Positions 1-5,387 of a stretch of 8,769 nt of DNA are shown here, piece by piece; within the stretch, counting starts at the first letter, position 1, and every line of letters begins with the position of its first letter. The notes under the pieces are model-generated. The model made no database searches and had not been told where the DNA came from. It saw nothing but the letters and a program-made list of their open reading frames with translations. This stretch comes from Candidatus Bathyarchaeum sp. GTDB taxonomy: Archaea; Thermoproteota; Bathyarchaeia; Bathyarchaeales; Bathyarchaeaceae. The DNA lies in NCBI GenBank assembly GCA_003096235.1, contig PIXT01000141.1, positions 1 to 8,769 of the forward strand. Reading direction: 5' to 3'. The position numbers and the translations under genes are program-made.

Positions 1-483
1 ATCAGCCAACTCTATGTCTTCTATGCCCACTATTGCCTTCTTGTAATAGTTATATAAGCATAGAAGCTCCTTGCCATCAGTTGTGTAAGTAAGAATAACT
101 TCAAAAATTGGCGCAACATCAGCCTTGTAAAACGTAGAAGCAACATCAGAACTAACAGCAATGTTTTGAAGGGTCTCAACCACAATCTTTCGCTCCGCAA
201 CTTCAACCCGAGGATTAGGAATACGATACGTAAGAAAAACGTCTTTTCCAATCATGTTGGCTTTGAAGTAGTCACCATGGGCAGTCAACAGTTTTCGCGT
301 AACTCGAATGTCAGTGTCTTTTCCTTCAGAATCCCACATGACCTCTTGGCAGCCAAGCTCGTTATATGCATAATATGCTTCGTAAACCTCTGCATCGCCT
401 TGAATCACTTTCTCGTTGTGCCACAAAGGAGCACACGCATTGTCAGGGTGCTGAGTAGACATTGTTCGCGGGATTTTTCGCAT
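1..483 (-). CDS. ppcA: Archaeal-type phosphoenolpyruvate carboxylase, N-terminal 161 residues (partial at left edge)
   Basis: Translating the minus strand from 483 gives an open frame to the window edge with no stop. It begins MRKIPRTMSTQHPDN, which matches the typical start of archaeal-type PEP carboxylase (PEPcase_2 family; methanogen PpcA starts with a similar basic stretch then MSTQHPDN). Further family-like stretches are ELGCQEVMWDSEGKDTD and DVFLTYRIPNPRVE. The enzyme carboxylates PEP with bicarbonate to oxaloacetate in the cytoplasm, feeding the TCA cycle and aspartate family. The family is about 500 residues long, so roughly the first third is here and the catalytic C-terminal part lies outside. 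ATG at 483 is preferred over the in-frame ATG at 462 because the IPRTM prefix is family-like. A stop codon lies just upstream (490-492) and a GTGA Shine-Dalgarno-like stretch sits 6 nt before the ATG. A CTTTTAAC box at 517-524 would give a leader of about 11 nt. Confidence 0.93.
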   Translation of the reverse strand, partial: MRKIPRTMSTQHPDNACAPLWHNEKVIQGDAEVYEAYYAYNELGCQEVMWDSEGKDTDIRVTRKLLTAHGDYFKANMIGKDVFLTYRIPNPRVEVAERKIVVETLQNIAVSSDVASTFYKADVAPIFEVILTYTTDGKELLCLYNYYKKAIVGIEDIELAD

Positions 484-516
484 GATTTTTCACAGATAGC
501 GGTATGTAACAAGCAA

Positions 517-524
517 GTTAAAAG
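517..524 (-). promoter_or_regulatory. Putative TATA box for PEP carboxylase
   Basis: The minus strand reads CTTTTAAC about 34-41 nt before the ATG at 483. With the usual archaeal spacing of about 26 nt this places transcription start near 494 and a leader of about 11 nt. It was found by eye in AT-rich sequence, so it is tentative. Confidence 0.35.
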
Positions 525-562
525 CCGTTACTCTATGTTTTGGGAACAAAAAATTGGGGAAA

Positions 563-577
563 CCAGAAAAAATCTGG
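563..577 (-). terminator. Possible terminator after the fasciclin gene
   Basis: CCAGA and TCTGG form a 5-bp stem around a T5 loop, 14 nt past the fasciclin stop. On the minus strand it is followed by a T-rich stretch including TTTTTT. Archaeal termination relies mainly on T-tracts, so this could end the fasciclin transcript ahead of the PEP carboxylase promoter. Confidence 0.35.
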
Positions 578-590
578 CATATTTTTGTGG

Positions 591-995
591 TTACATTCTT
601 GGCATCAAAACTTTGTCGATAACGTGAATCACGCCGTTTGAGCACCGAATGTCCTTTTGGATTACTCGGGCGTCTCCGACCATGACTCCTCTTGAAGAAT
701 CGATTGGCACTTCTTGTCCCTGAACAGTTCGTGCAGAATGGATGCTGGACACGTCCGAAGACGAAATTCTTCCATTCACCACGTGGTATGTTAAAACAGA
801 CCGTAGCTTTTTTCTATCTCTGAGCAAATCTTGCAGTTGCCGTGAAGGGATTTTTGAAAAAGCAGCATCGTTAGGCGCAAAAACAGTAAACGGTCCTGGA
901 CCACTTAGTGTATCCACAAGACCCGCGGCTTTGATGGCGTTCACTAAATTCTTAAATGAACCTGCAGCCGTAGCTGTTTCTACAATATTCTTCAT
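591..995 (-). CDS. Stand-alone fasciclin (FAS1) domain protein, 134 aa
   Basis: This protein is a single complete FAS1 domain. The H1 box GPFTVFAPNDAAFSKIP lies at residues 34-50, the conserved YH at 70-71 and the H2 box NGVIHVIDKVLMP at 120-132. FAS1 domains usually mediate adhesion or ligand binding. Many are secreted, but this protein starts straight into the domain (MKNIVETATAAGSFKNLV) with no signal peptide or membrane segment, so a cytoplasmic location is predicted. Short FAS1 proteins without a leader are known in bacteria and archaea, and their role is unclear. The ATG at 995 is chosen over a longer frame to 1031 because a near-perfect Shine-Dalgarno, GGAGGTGA, sits 4 nt before it. 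The gene lies between the HExxH gene and PEP carboxylase on the same strand, with gaps of about 100 nt that hold apparent promoters and terminators, so an operon is not obvious. Confidence 0.92.
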   Translation of the reverse strand: MKNIVETATAAGSFKNLVNAIKAAGLVDTLSGPGPFTVFAPNDAAFSKIPSRQLQDLLRDRKKLRSVLTYHVVNGRISSSDVSSIHSARTVQGQEVPIDSSRGVMVGDARVIQKDIRCSNGVIHVIDKVLMPRM

Positions 996-1000
996 ACTCT

Positions 1001-1010
1001 CACCTCCCCC
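1001..1010 (-). promoter_or_regulatory. Strong Shine-Dalgarno site deciding the fasciclin start
   Basis: The minus strand reads GGGGGAGGTG, followed by AGAGT and then ATG. GGAGGTGA is complementary to the 3' end of archaeal 16S rRNA, which fixes the start at 995 and excludes the longer N-terminus. Confidence 0.8.
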
Positions 1011-1051
1011 TAAACTTCGAAAATAAGGCAAATATTACTTGAACTAACCGT

Positions 1052-1059
1052 CAAATATG
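1052..1059 (-). promoter_or_regulatory. Putative TATA box for the fasciclin gene
   Basis: The minus strand reads CATATTTG, preceded by the purine-rich GAAAAGA, which resembles a BRE. The predicted transcription start is near 1030, giving a leader of about 35 nt that contains the Shine-Dalgarno. AATATTTG nearby is an alternative. Confidence 0.35.
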
Positions 1060-1068
1060 TCTTTTCAA

Positions 1069-1081
1069 CCAAAAAATTTGG
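1069..1081 (-). terminator. Possible terminator after the HExxH gene
   Basis: CCAAA and TTTGG flank three bases, and the minus strand carries a T6 run within this small hairpin. It lies 17 nt beyond the stop of the upstream minus-strand gene and before the fasciclin promoter. Confidence 0.35.
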
Positions 1082-1097
1082 CGTTTAGTCTACTTTT

Positions 1098-1451
1098 TTA
1101 ATCCGAATATTCTGGAAAGAAATTAACTTTGACCAACCAGCAGTTAGTAAGAAACTGCGGCATGTTCAAACTGCCCCTTTTCTTTTCTTCAGAACTAAGC
1201 AGATGAGCCACTTTTACCAGCACCTTGTCGTTGACGAAGTGCCCGAACTTTTGTATTCTGATGGGCAAAAAGTTAGCGATGTAGTGTATGAACTCGTGTA
1301 TGAACACTAGGCTTCTGAACCAAGAAGAGAAATCTTCCGCCACACCGATAATTCCACGATACTCAAAACCAGCTGCACCGATGTCCTTGCTTTCGCTGTG
1401 CATTACTATTGGCGGAAAGAATACCATTGTGTCGTTAACTTTGATTTTCAT
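1098..1451 (-). CDS. Small protein with HExxH zinc-hydrolase motif, unknown family, 117 aa
   Basis: I do not recognise this family. The clear feature is HEFIH at residues 52-56 in a hydrophobic helix-like setting (SLVFIHEFIHYIANFLP), the arrangement of a zincin metallopeptidase active site with two His ligands and a catalytic Glu. Possible third ligands are H71, H83 or E88/E89. The metzincin pattern HExxHxxGxxH is absent. At 117 residues it is shorter than most peptidases, and no signal peptide or clear membrane anchor is seen. ATG 1451 is chosen because TTTATAAG at 1499-1506 predicts a transcript starting near 1477, which would exclude the upstream GTG at 1484. The gene is divergent from the Gfo/Idh oxidoreductase. 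Peptidase activity is an inference from one motif. The frame could also encode an inactive or unrelated protein. Confidence 0.68.
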   Translation of the reverse strand: MKIKVNDTMVFFPPIVMHSESKDIGAAGFEYRGIIGVAEDFSSWFRSLVFIHEFIHYIANFLPIRIQKFGHFVNDKVLVKVAHLLSSEEKKRGSLNMPQFLTNCWLVKVNFFPEYSD

Positions 1452-1498
1452 TGTTTTTCCCACTTGCAGCTGAAGGAATACCACAAAAAATACAGCCT

Positions 1499-1506
1499 CT
1501 TATAAA
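1499..1506 (-). promoter_or_regulatory. TATA box for the HExxH gene
   Basis: The minus strand reads TTTATAAG, close to the archaeal TATA consensus. The expected start is about 26 nt downstream, near 1477, giving a leader of about 26 nt ahead of ATG 1451. Confidence 0.55.
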
Positions 1507-1564
1507 GATGCCGAAAAACTTCAACGTTAATTGGCAAGAAATTATGTAAACAATGTTTCTTTTT

Positions 1565-1597
1565 GTTAACAATACATTAACTACAAATTAACTGAAC
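1565..1597. repeat. Three direct TTAAC repeats phased at 11 bp
   Basis: TTAAC occurs at 1566, 1577 and 1588, giving units GTTAACAATAC, ATTAACTACAA and ATTAACTGAAC of exactly 11 bp each. They lie between the divergent TATA boxes at 1499-1506 (minus) and 1641-1648 (plus). Spacing of one helical turn puts each copy on the same face of the DNA, as for tandem binding of a transcription factor. Confidence 0.5.
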
Positions 1598-1604
1598 TCC
1601 AAAG

Positions 1605-1616
1605 AATTTGCAAATT
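1605..1616. promoter_or_regulatory. 12-bp perfect palindrome upstream of the Gfo/Idh promoter
   Basis: AATTTGCAAATT is its own reverse complement. It ends 24 bp before the TATA-like TTTAAATG of the plus-strand gene, a plausible operator position. The base composition is AT-rich, so chance occurrence is possible. Confidence 0.35.
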
Positions 1617-1640
1617 TGAAACAACTTATATGAAAATAAA

Positions 1641-1648
1641 TTTAAATG
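1641..1648 (+). promoter_or_regulatory. Putative TATA box for the Gfo/Idh gene
   Basis: TTTAAATG is preceded by the A-rich GAAAATAAA, which resembles a BRE plus TATA arrangement. It predicts a start near 1670 and a leader of about 55 nt. The whole gap 1452-1724 is under 300 bp and otherwise holds only AT-rich control sequence. Confidence 0.4.
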
Positions 1649-1724
1649 TGCCCCTTTTACATTTTGATGAGATACTCTTTTTTATTAGAACAACTTTATG
1701 GAAGAAAACATCGGAGAATATAAG

Positions 1725-2777
1725 ATGAACGTTGGAGTAGTCGGCTGCGGATTTATTTCAGGAATTCATGTAAACGCATGGCGGGATGTTGGATTAACAG
1801 TAACCGCTGCATGTGACTTAAACGAAAAAGCAGCTATCCAATTCACAAAAGAATGGAAGATTCCCAAATGCTACACAAGCTTGTCTGAAATGCTCAAAAA
1901 TGAGGACCTGTTTGCCATCTCAGTTTGTGTTCCTCCACGCTTCCACGCCGATGTTGCAATAGAAGCCTTGGAAGCAGGGTGCAATATTGTTGTAGAAAAA
2001 CCTTTCACGGTAAACACTGGCGAAGCAAAAAAACTGTTAGCTGCCCTCGAAAAATCTTCAGGAAAAATGACCATAATCCACAGCCAACTATACGAACACT
2101 CAATTTACAGTGCCATGAAAAAAGTCAAAGCAGGAGAAATCGGACAAGTGGTAGGTATGGATGTCACAGTGCTCCACAGCCCCGACGAAATCATGGCAGG
2201 GGACAAAAACCACTGGTGCCACAAACTCGCAGGGGGCAGATTCGGCGAAAACCTACCCCACCCGATATACCTTTTGCAAGCGTTTTTGGGCAAACTGGAC
2301 ATAAAATCCGTGTTAACCGACAAACTCGGCAACAACGAGTGGATGCCCATAGACGAACTGCGAGTAATTTTAGAAACTGAACAAAGCAAGTTCGGAACAA
2401 TCCACATCAGTTTCAACGCTCCGGGACACGACCGAACCGTAGTCAGCGCAAGCATCTACGGCACAGGAGGAACAATCCACGCTGACATATACCCCGTAAG
2501 CACCTTGTTTGTTTCAAAACCTGGACGCGGAATACTGCATTTTGGCAACGTTGCACAGCAAGCAAAAATCTGGGGTGCATACATAAAAAACATCATAACA
2601 AAACGCAAAACCCCAAGATACTACAGCATTTCCCATATACGAATCATCAAAGCCTTCGTGGAAAGCCTGACAGGGAACGGCTCGCCGCTGGTTACGCCTC
2701 AAATGGGTTACGAAAACATCAAAGTAGTTGAAGAAATCTGCAAAATAATTGATACTAAAAACGCTGCTAAAAAGTAA
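1725..2777 (+). CDS. Gfo/Idh/MocA-family oxidoreductase, 350 aa
   Basis: This is an NAD(P)-dependent dehydrogenase of the Gfo/Idh/MocA family, which acts on sugars, inositols and related polyols in the cytoplasm. The N-terminal Rossmann fold opens with NVGVVGCGFISGIHV (GxGxxxG, residues 7-13), and the family EKP motif with its catalytic-site Lys is at 91-93. The C-terminal half carries GGRFGENLPHPIYL (170-183), where the usual GGxxxDxxxH active-site pattern appears with Glu175 in place of Asp and His179 retained. The end, FVESLTGNGSPLVTPQMGYE, is typical of the family, as is the length. ATG 1725 is preferred over ATG 1698 because GGAG lies 8 nt upstream and the Rossmann strand then starts directly. 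No sugar-metabolism genes adjoin it, so the substrate is unknown. Confidence 0.92.
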   Translation: MNVGVVGCGFISGIHVNAWRDVGLTVTAACDLNEKAAIQFTKEWKIPKCYTSLSEMLKNEDLFAISVCVPPRFHADVAIEALEAGCNIVVEKPFTVNTGEAKKLLAALEKSSGKMTIIHSQLYEHSIYSAMKKVKAGEIGQVVGMDVTVLHSPDEIMAGDKNHWCHKLAGGRFGENLPHPIYLLQAFLGKLDIKSVLTDKLGNNEWMPIDELRVILETEQSKFGTIHISFNAPGHDRTVVSASIYGTGGTIHADIYPVSTLFVSKPGRGILHFGNVAQQAKIWGAYIKNIITKRKTPRYYSISHIRIIKAFVESLTGNGSPLVTPQMGYENIKVVEEICKIIDTKNAAKK

Positions 2778-2809
2778 ACGCTGACGATACATCACATTTC
2801 ATTTAACTG

Positions 2810-2846
2810 AAAAATAAAAAGAAAAAATGGGTAACAAACTGTTACC
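2810..2846 (-). terminator. Hairpin plus T-tract terminator of the dehydrogenase gene
   Basis: GGTAACA (2830-2836) and TGTTACC (2840-2846) form a perfect 7-bp stem with a 3-nt loop starting 3 nt after the minus-strand stop codon. On the minus strand it is followed by TTTTTT, CTTTTTA and TTTTTC (2810-2827). This is an intrinsic-terminator layout serving the minus gene. The plus gene converges on the same 72-bp gap. Confidence 0.65.
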
Positions 2847-2849
2847 TTA

Positions 2850-3953
2850 CTAGAGTTGGCGAACCTTTTTGGCTATCTCATCGCCCACTTCTGTGGTTTT
2901 TGCGTCTCCACCAAGGTCATGTGGCAAAACTTTCGCTTCTTCTAAAAGCAAATCCACTGCTCGGTCAATTTTGTCGGCTGCTTCTTTTGCAGCCTTATCG
3001 TCACGTGTTTGAGCTAGCCAATCAAGAAGCATCTTCGCAGAAAGAATAGTCGCTATGGGGTTTGCAACATTTTTGCCATAATATTTTGGTGCACTGCCAT
3101 GGATTGGTCTAAACATTGCATTTTTGTCACCGATTTCTGCGCTTGGCGCTATGCCTAATCCACCTTGGAAGGGTGAAACTAGGTCTGAGATTATGTCTCC
3201 GAACATGTTTGTTGTAACAACTACGTCGTAGTATTCTGGTTGCCTAATAGCCCACTGAGCCCATGCATCGATGAGTGCGTAGTCTTTTTCAATATCTGGG
3301 TAATCCTTGGCTATTTCGTCAAAAACTTCTCTGAACAAGGCACAGCTTTTCAGTACAGTGCTTTTGTCGACAATAGTTACCCGTTTCTTTCCGTCTGCTG
3401 GGGCGCCTTTGGTTTTTGATCTGCACAGGTCAAAGGCGTATTTTATGATTCTTTCTGAGGCTTTTCGTGTAACAATTTTCACGTCGATTGCCACTTCGTT
3501 TTGTTCTGCCCGTTCAAGTGCTCCTCGGATAGGTGTGTAGAGGTCTTCTGTTCCTTCTCTTACTATTACCATGTCGATGTCGCCTGCTTTCTTTCCCGTT
3601 AATGGGCAGGGAACGTTTGCTCTTAGTTTGGATGGTCTAACGTTGGCGTATAGGTCAAGTTTTCGTCTTAAAATTCTGTGAACATAAACTATGTGTTCAA
3701 ATCCTGCTACTCCGGGCATTCCCACAGCGCCAAACAAGATGGCGTCTGAAGCTTTGCATGCTGGGTATGCTTCGTCGGACCATGCTTTTCCTGTTTTTTG
3801 GAAGTATTCAAAGCCGCATTCGTATTCTGTAAATTCTAGGTTCAATCCATTTACTGATTCTTGGGCGGCTTTTAGTACTTTAACTGCTTCTGGAATCACT
3901 TCTTTACTTATGCCGTCTCCAAGTAAAACAACAATGTCATATTTTTCTGGCAT
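2850..3953 (-). CDS. Isocitrate/3-isopropylmalate dehydrogenase family protein, 367 aa
   Basis: This beta-decarboxylating dehydrogenase oxidises a 2-hydroxy acid with an adjacent carboxylate, using NAD(P) and a divalent metal. Visible motifs are GDGISKEVIPEAV (12-24), substrate Arg residues in RRKLDLYANVRP (96-107), VREGTEDLY with R132 and catalytic Tyr139, Lys197 in VDKST, the metal-site D229 and MFGDIISD (D253, D257), and HGSAPKYYGKNVANP (285-299). The Lys290-Tyr291 pair matches the GTAPKYAG of NADP-dependent bacterial isocitrate dehydrogenase rather than the SAPDIAG of NAD-dependent isopropylmalate dehydrogenases, so NADP use is suggested. The substrate (isocitrate, isopropylmalate, homoisocitrate, malate or tartrate) cannot be fixed by eye, and no leucine or lysine pathway genes adjoin it. 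Length is normal. TATA-like TTATATAG lies at 3989-3996 and a hairpin terminator follows directly. Confidence 0.9.
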   Translation of the reverse strand: MPEKYDIVVLLGDGISKEVIPEAVKVLKAAQESVNGLNLEFTEYECGFEYFQKTGKAWSDEAYPACKASDAILFGAVGMPGVAGFEHIVYVHRILRRKLDLYANVRPSKLRANVPCPLTGKKAGDIDMVIVREGTEDLYTPIRGALERAEQNEVAIDVKIVTRKASERIIKYAFDLCRSKTKGAPADGKKRVTIVDKSTVLKSCALFREVFDEIAKDYPDIEKDYALIDAWAQWAIRQPEYYDVVVTTNMFGDIISDLVSPFQGGLGIAPSAEIGDKNAMFRPIHGSAPKYYGKNVANPIATILSAKMLLDWLAQTRDDKAAKEAADKIDRAVDLLLEEAKVLPHDLGGDAKTTEVGDEIAKKVRQL

Positions 3954-3988
3954 TTACTTCATCTCGTGTATTCTGAATTGTAACGGTT

Positions 3989-3996
3989 CTATATAA
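3989..3996 (-). promoter_or_regulatory. TATA box for the dehydrogenase gene
   Basis: The minus strand reads TTATATAG. The predicted start near 3966 leaves a leader of about 13 nt that contains GAGATGA before ATG 3953. Confidence 0.5.
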
Positions 3997-4011
3997 TCCC
4001 AAGGACTCTTT

Positions 4012-4061
4012 CAAAAAGCTACCTGTTACCATGCAGTTAATCTTGATGTAACAGCTTTTTG
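4012..4061 (-). terminator. Long interrupted inverted repeat, probable terminator or operator
   Basis: CAAAAAGC (4012-4019) pairs with GCTTTTTG (4054-4061), and TGTTAC (4024-4029) with GTAACA (4048-4053). The left arm has a 4-nt bulge and the loop is 18 nt. On the minus strand the 3' arm carries TTTTT, so it can act as a terminator for the coiled-coil gene, whose stop is 67 nt upstream. It is also only 16 bp upstream of the TATA box of the dehydrogenase gene, so a regulatory role is possible. Confidence 0.5.
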
Positions 4062-4127
4062 TGCAATTAACTGATTTTTTACCAAACCAAATGCAGAAAC
4101 CCGCGTTTAGTTAGACGTTCTTTGTAA

Positions 4128-4703
4128 TTATTTTTGTCGTATGGCAATTATTGCAACCGCAACTGCAGTTAACGCCAAAGCAACTGTAACCACTAACAAA
4201 ATGGTCAACAGACTAATGTTTGCTTCCAACTCTTCTTTAGTAGCATTAAGTTCCTCTATGGTTACTGCTTTTTCGTTTAATATGTCCAGATTTGTTTGCA
4301 GTTCTTGAACTGTTTCAGTTAAATCCTCCAAATCTGACACTGTAGCAGATGTAGCATTAAGAACAATCACCTTATACTCCAACTCGGTGACCACATCTTT
4401 GAGGGTGTCCATTACTGAATCCAAAGCAGCTATGTCCGCCGAAGTTGCAGTGGTTAAGCTAAGTGACTGTAACATATCTGCCATGTTGTTTGTGACCGTT
4501 GCTAACACGCTCAGTGCCGAATTAACATCAGTTATGTTTGTTTGCATGTTTTCCAGCTTATCGTTAAGTTCTTCCAAAGACGCAATAACATCATCAAGAG
4601 TTGCTTGACCCTGAACTGTTAACGTGTTTATTGACAAAGTAGCTGAAAGCAATAACGCAACAAAAACTGTTACCGCAACTTTAGACGAACTTTTAGTGTC
4701 CAT
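4128..4703 (-). CDS. Secreted, C-terminally membrane-anchored coiled-coil protein, 191 aa
   Basis: I recognise no named family. The N-terminus (MDTKSSSKVAVTVFVALLLS) is a basic start plus a hydrophobic core, consistent with a Sec signal peptide or signal anchor ending near residue 33. Residues about 35-163 are acidic, rich in Leu, Asp, Glu, Asn and Thr, and have heptad-like spacing (LDDVIASLEELNDKLENMQ, TVSDLEDLTETVQELQTNL), predicting long alpha-helical coiled coil. Four N-glycosylation sequons are visible, at N56, N116, N153 and N162. Residues 165-187 form a Val/Ala/Leu/Ile membrane helix ending in the basic tail RQK. The predicted topology is an extracellular stalk held by a C-terminal anchor, with a cell-envelope role inferred only from this layout. 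GAGGAA lies 7 nt before ATG 4703. The gene lies between the HD-protein and dehydrogenase genes on the same strand. Confidence 0.85.
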   Translation of the reverse strand: MDTKSSSKVAVTVFVALLLSATLSINTLTVQGQATLDDVIASLEELNDKLENMQTNITDVNSALSVLATVTNNMADMLQSLSLTTATSADIAALDSVMDTLKDVVTELEYKVIVLNATSATVSDLEDLTETVQELQTNLDILNEKAVTIEELNATKEELEANISLLTILLVVTVALALTAVAVAIIAIRQK

Positions 4704-4763
4704 TTTTGTTTCCTCTTAACCGAATATAACCCCTTTATGGTCACATACCGTTCAAAACTTTTG

Positions 4764-4771
4764 CGTATAAA
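4764..4771 (-). promoter_or_regulatory. Putative TATA box for the coiled-coil protein gene
   Basis: The minus strand reads TTTATACG, predicting a start near 4741 and a leader of about 38 nt containing the GAGGAA ribosome site. TTATATTC nearer the gene is an alternative. Confidence 0.35.
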
Positions 4772-4792
4772 CCACACGCCTGTTTGAAACGT

Positions 4793-5281
4793 TTAGCTCT
4801 GCAACTCGTTCCTTCTTTGCTGTAACAATTTTTTAGCTAAATCTCTAGCATGTTCAGAATAAATCAACCCAACGATTTCATTCCAGTCAAAATTCGGTTT
4901 CTTGTTGTAGTGACCAAACTCTTCAGGCGAAAACATAACAAGTTTGTCCGAGTCATACAAAATCTTGAACACCACAGAAGGCTCATCTGGATGGTCGTGA
5001 TGTGTACGAACAATTTCACAAACAGTGTCAACAAATGTTTGGTCGTAACCAAGTTTCTTTAGAATAGACGCAGCGATTTGCGGACCATCTCTGTATTGCT
5101 TTTCGATAGTACTTCCGCCAATATCATGCATAATTATGGAACAAAAAACCAGCTCTTCCAAATCTGTGGGTATCTCAAAATTCTTTGTAGCGATTTCAAA
5201 CACTCTTCTGGTATGGGGCATACCAAAATCGTTTTTCTTCAAATATGGCTCTGCAAGTTTGAACACTGTCTCGTAGTCCAT
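4793..5281 (-). CDS. HD-domain phosphohydrolase, 162 aa
   Basis: This is a small cytoplasmic HD-superfamily protein, a metal-dependent hydrolase fold usually acting on phosphate esters such as nucleotides. The full ligand set is visible: H23 in MPHTRRV, H52-D53 in IMHDIGG, H94/H95 in VRTHHDHP, and D110 in ILYDSDKL. The family-typical order H...HD...H...D is intact, so the enzyme is likely active. No second domain (GGDEF, RelA synthetase, PAS) is attached and the substrate is unknown. The ATG at 5281 has only a weak upstream purine stretch (AGGGAA). AATATTAG at 5314-5321 could be a TATA box, giving a leader of about 10 nt. It lies between the QueT-like transporter gene and the coiled-coil gene on the same strand, with 106 and 89 bp gaps. 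That does not prove co-transcription or a shared task. Confidence 0.9.
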   Translation of the reverse strand: MDYETVFKLAEPYLKKNDFGMPHTRRVFEIATKNFEIPTDLEELVFCSIIMHDIGGSTIEKQYRDGPQIAASILKKLGYDQTFVDTVCEIVRTHHDHPDEPSVVFKILYDSDKLVMFSPEEFGHYNKKPNFDWNEIVGLIYSEHARDLAKKLLQQRRNELQS

Positions 5282-5387
5282 TTTGTTCCCTACCCTGTTC
5301 TTTGTAACAGCATCTAATATTCTGTTTTGTTTTTGATAATGCTTTTTGATAGCGATTACTTTCTGTCAGCAAACCTGTTGTTGCAAG

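Noticed and set aside
30..251. Minus-strand open frame of 73 codons, Leu/Arg-rich
   Set aside because: Same strand but a different frame from PEP carboxylase, with a repetitive composition typical of a shifted reading.
166..627. Plus-strand open frame of 153 codons
   Set aside because: It lies antisense to the PEP carboxylase frame, whose protein sequence is recognisable throughout; no TATA or ribosome site supports the plus frame.
1288..1473. Plus-strand frame opposite the HExxH gene
   Set aside because: It is short, has no promoter, and the minus frame has the better TATA box and a recognisable motif.
1925..2400. Overlapping frames on both strands inside the Gfo/Idh gene
   Set aside because: The Gfo/Idh motifs are continuous across this stretch, and the shadow products are Arg/Pro/Cys-rich with no motif.
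5295..5310. CTGTT/AACAG small inverted repeat before the HD gene
   Set aside because: A 5-bp stem in AT-rich DNA is expected by chance, and no T-tract or conserved site adjoins it.
5330..5351. Direct repeat TTTTTGATA, two copies 13 bp apart
   Set aside because: It is short, AT-rich, has only two copies and no clear link to a promoter.
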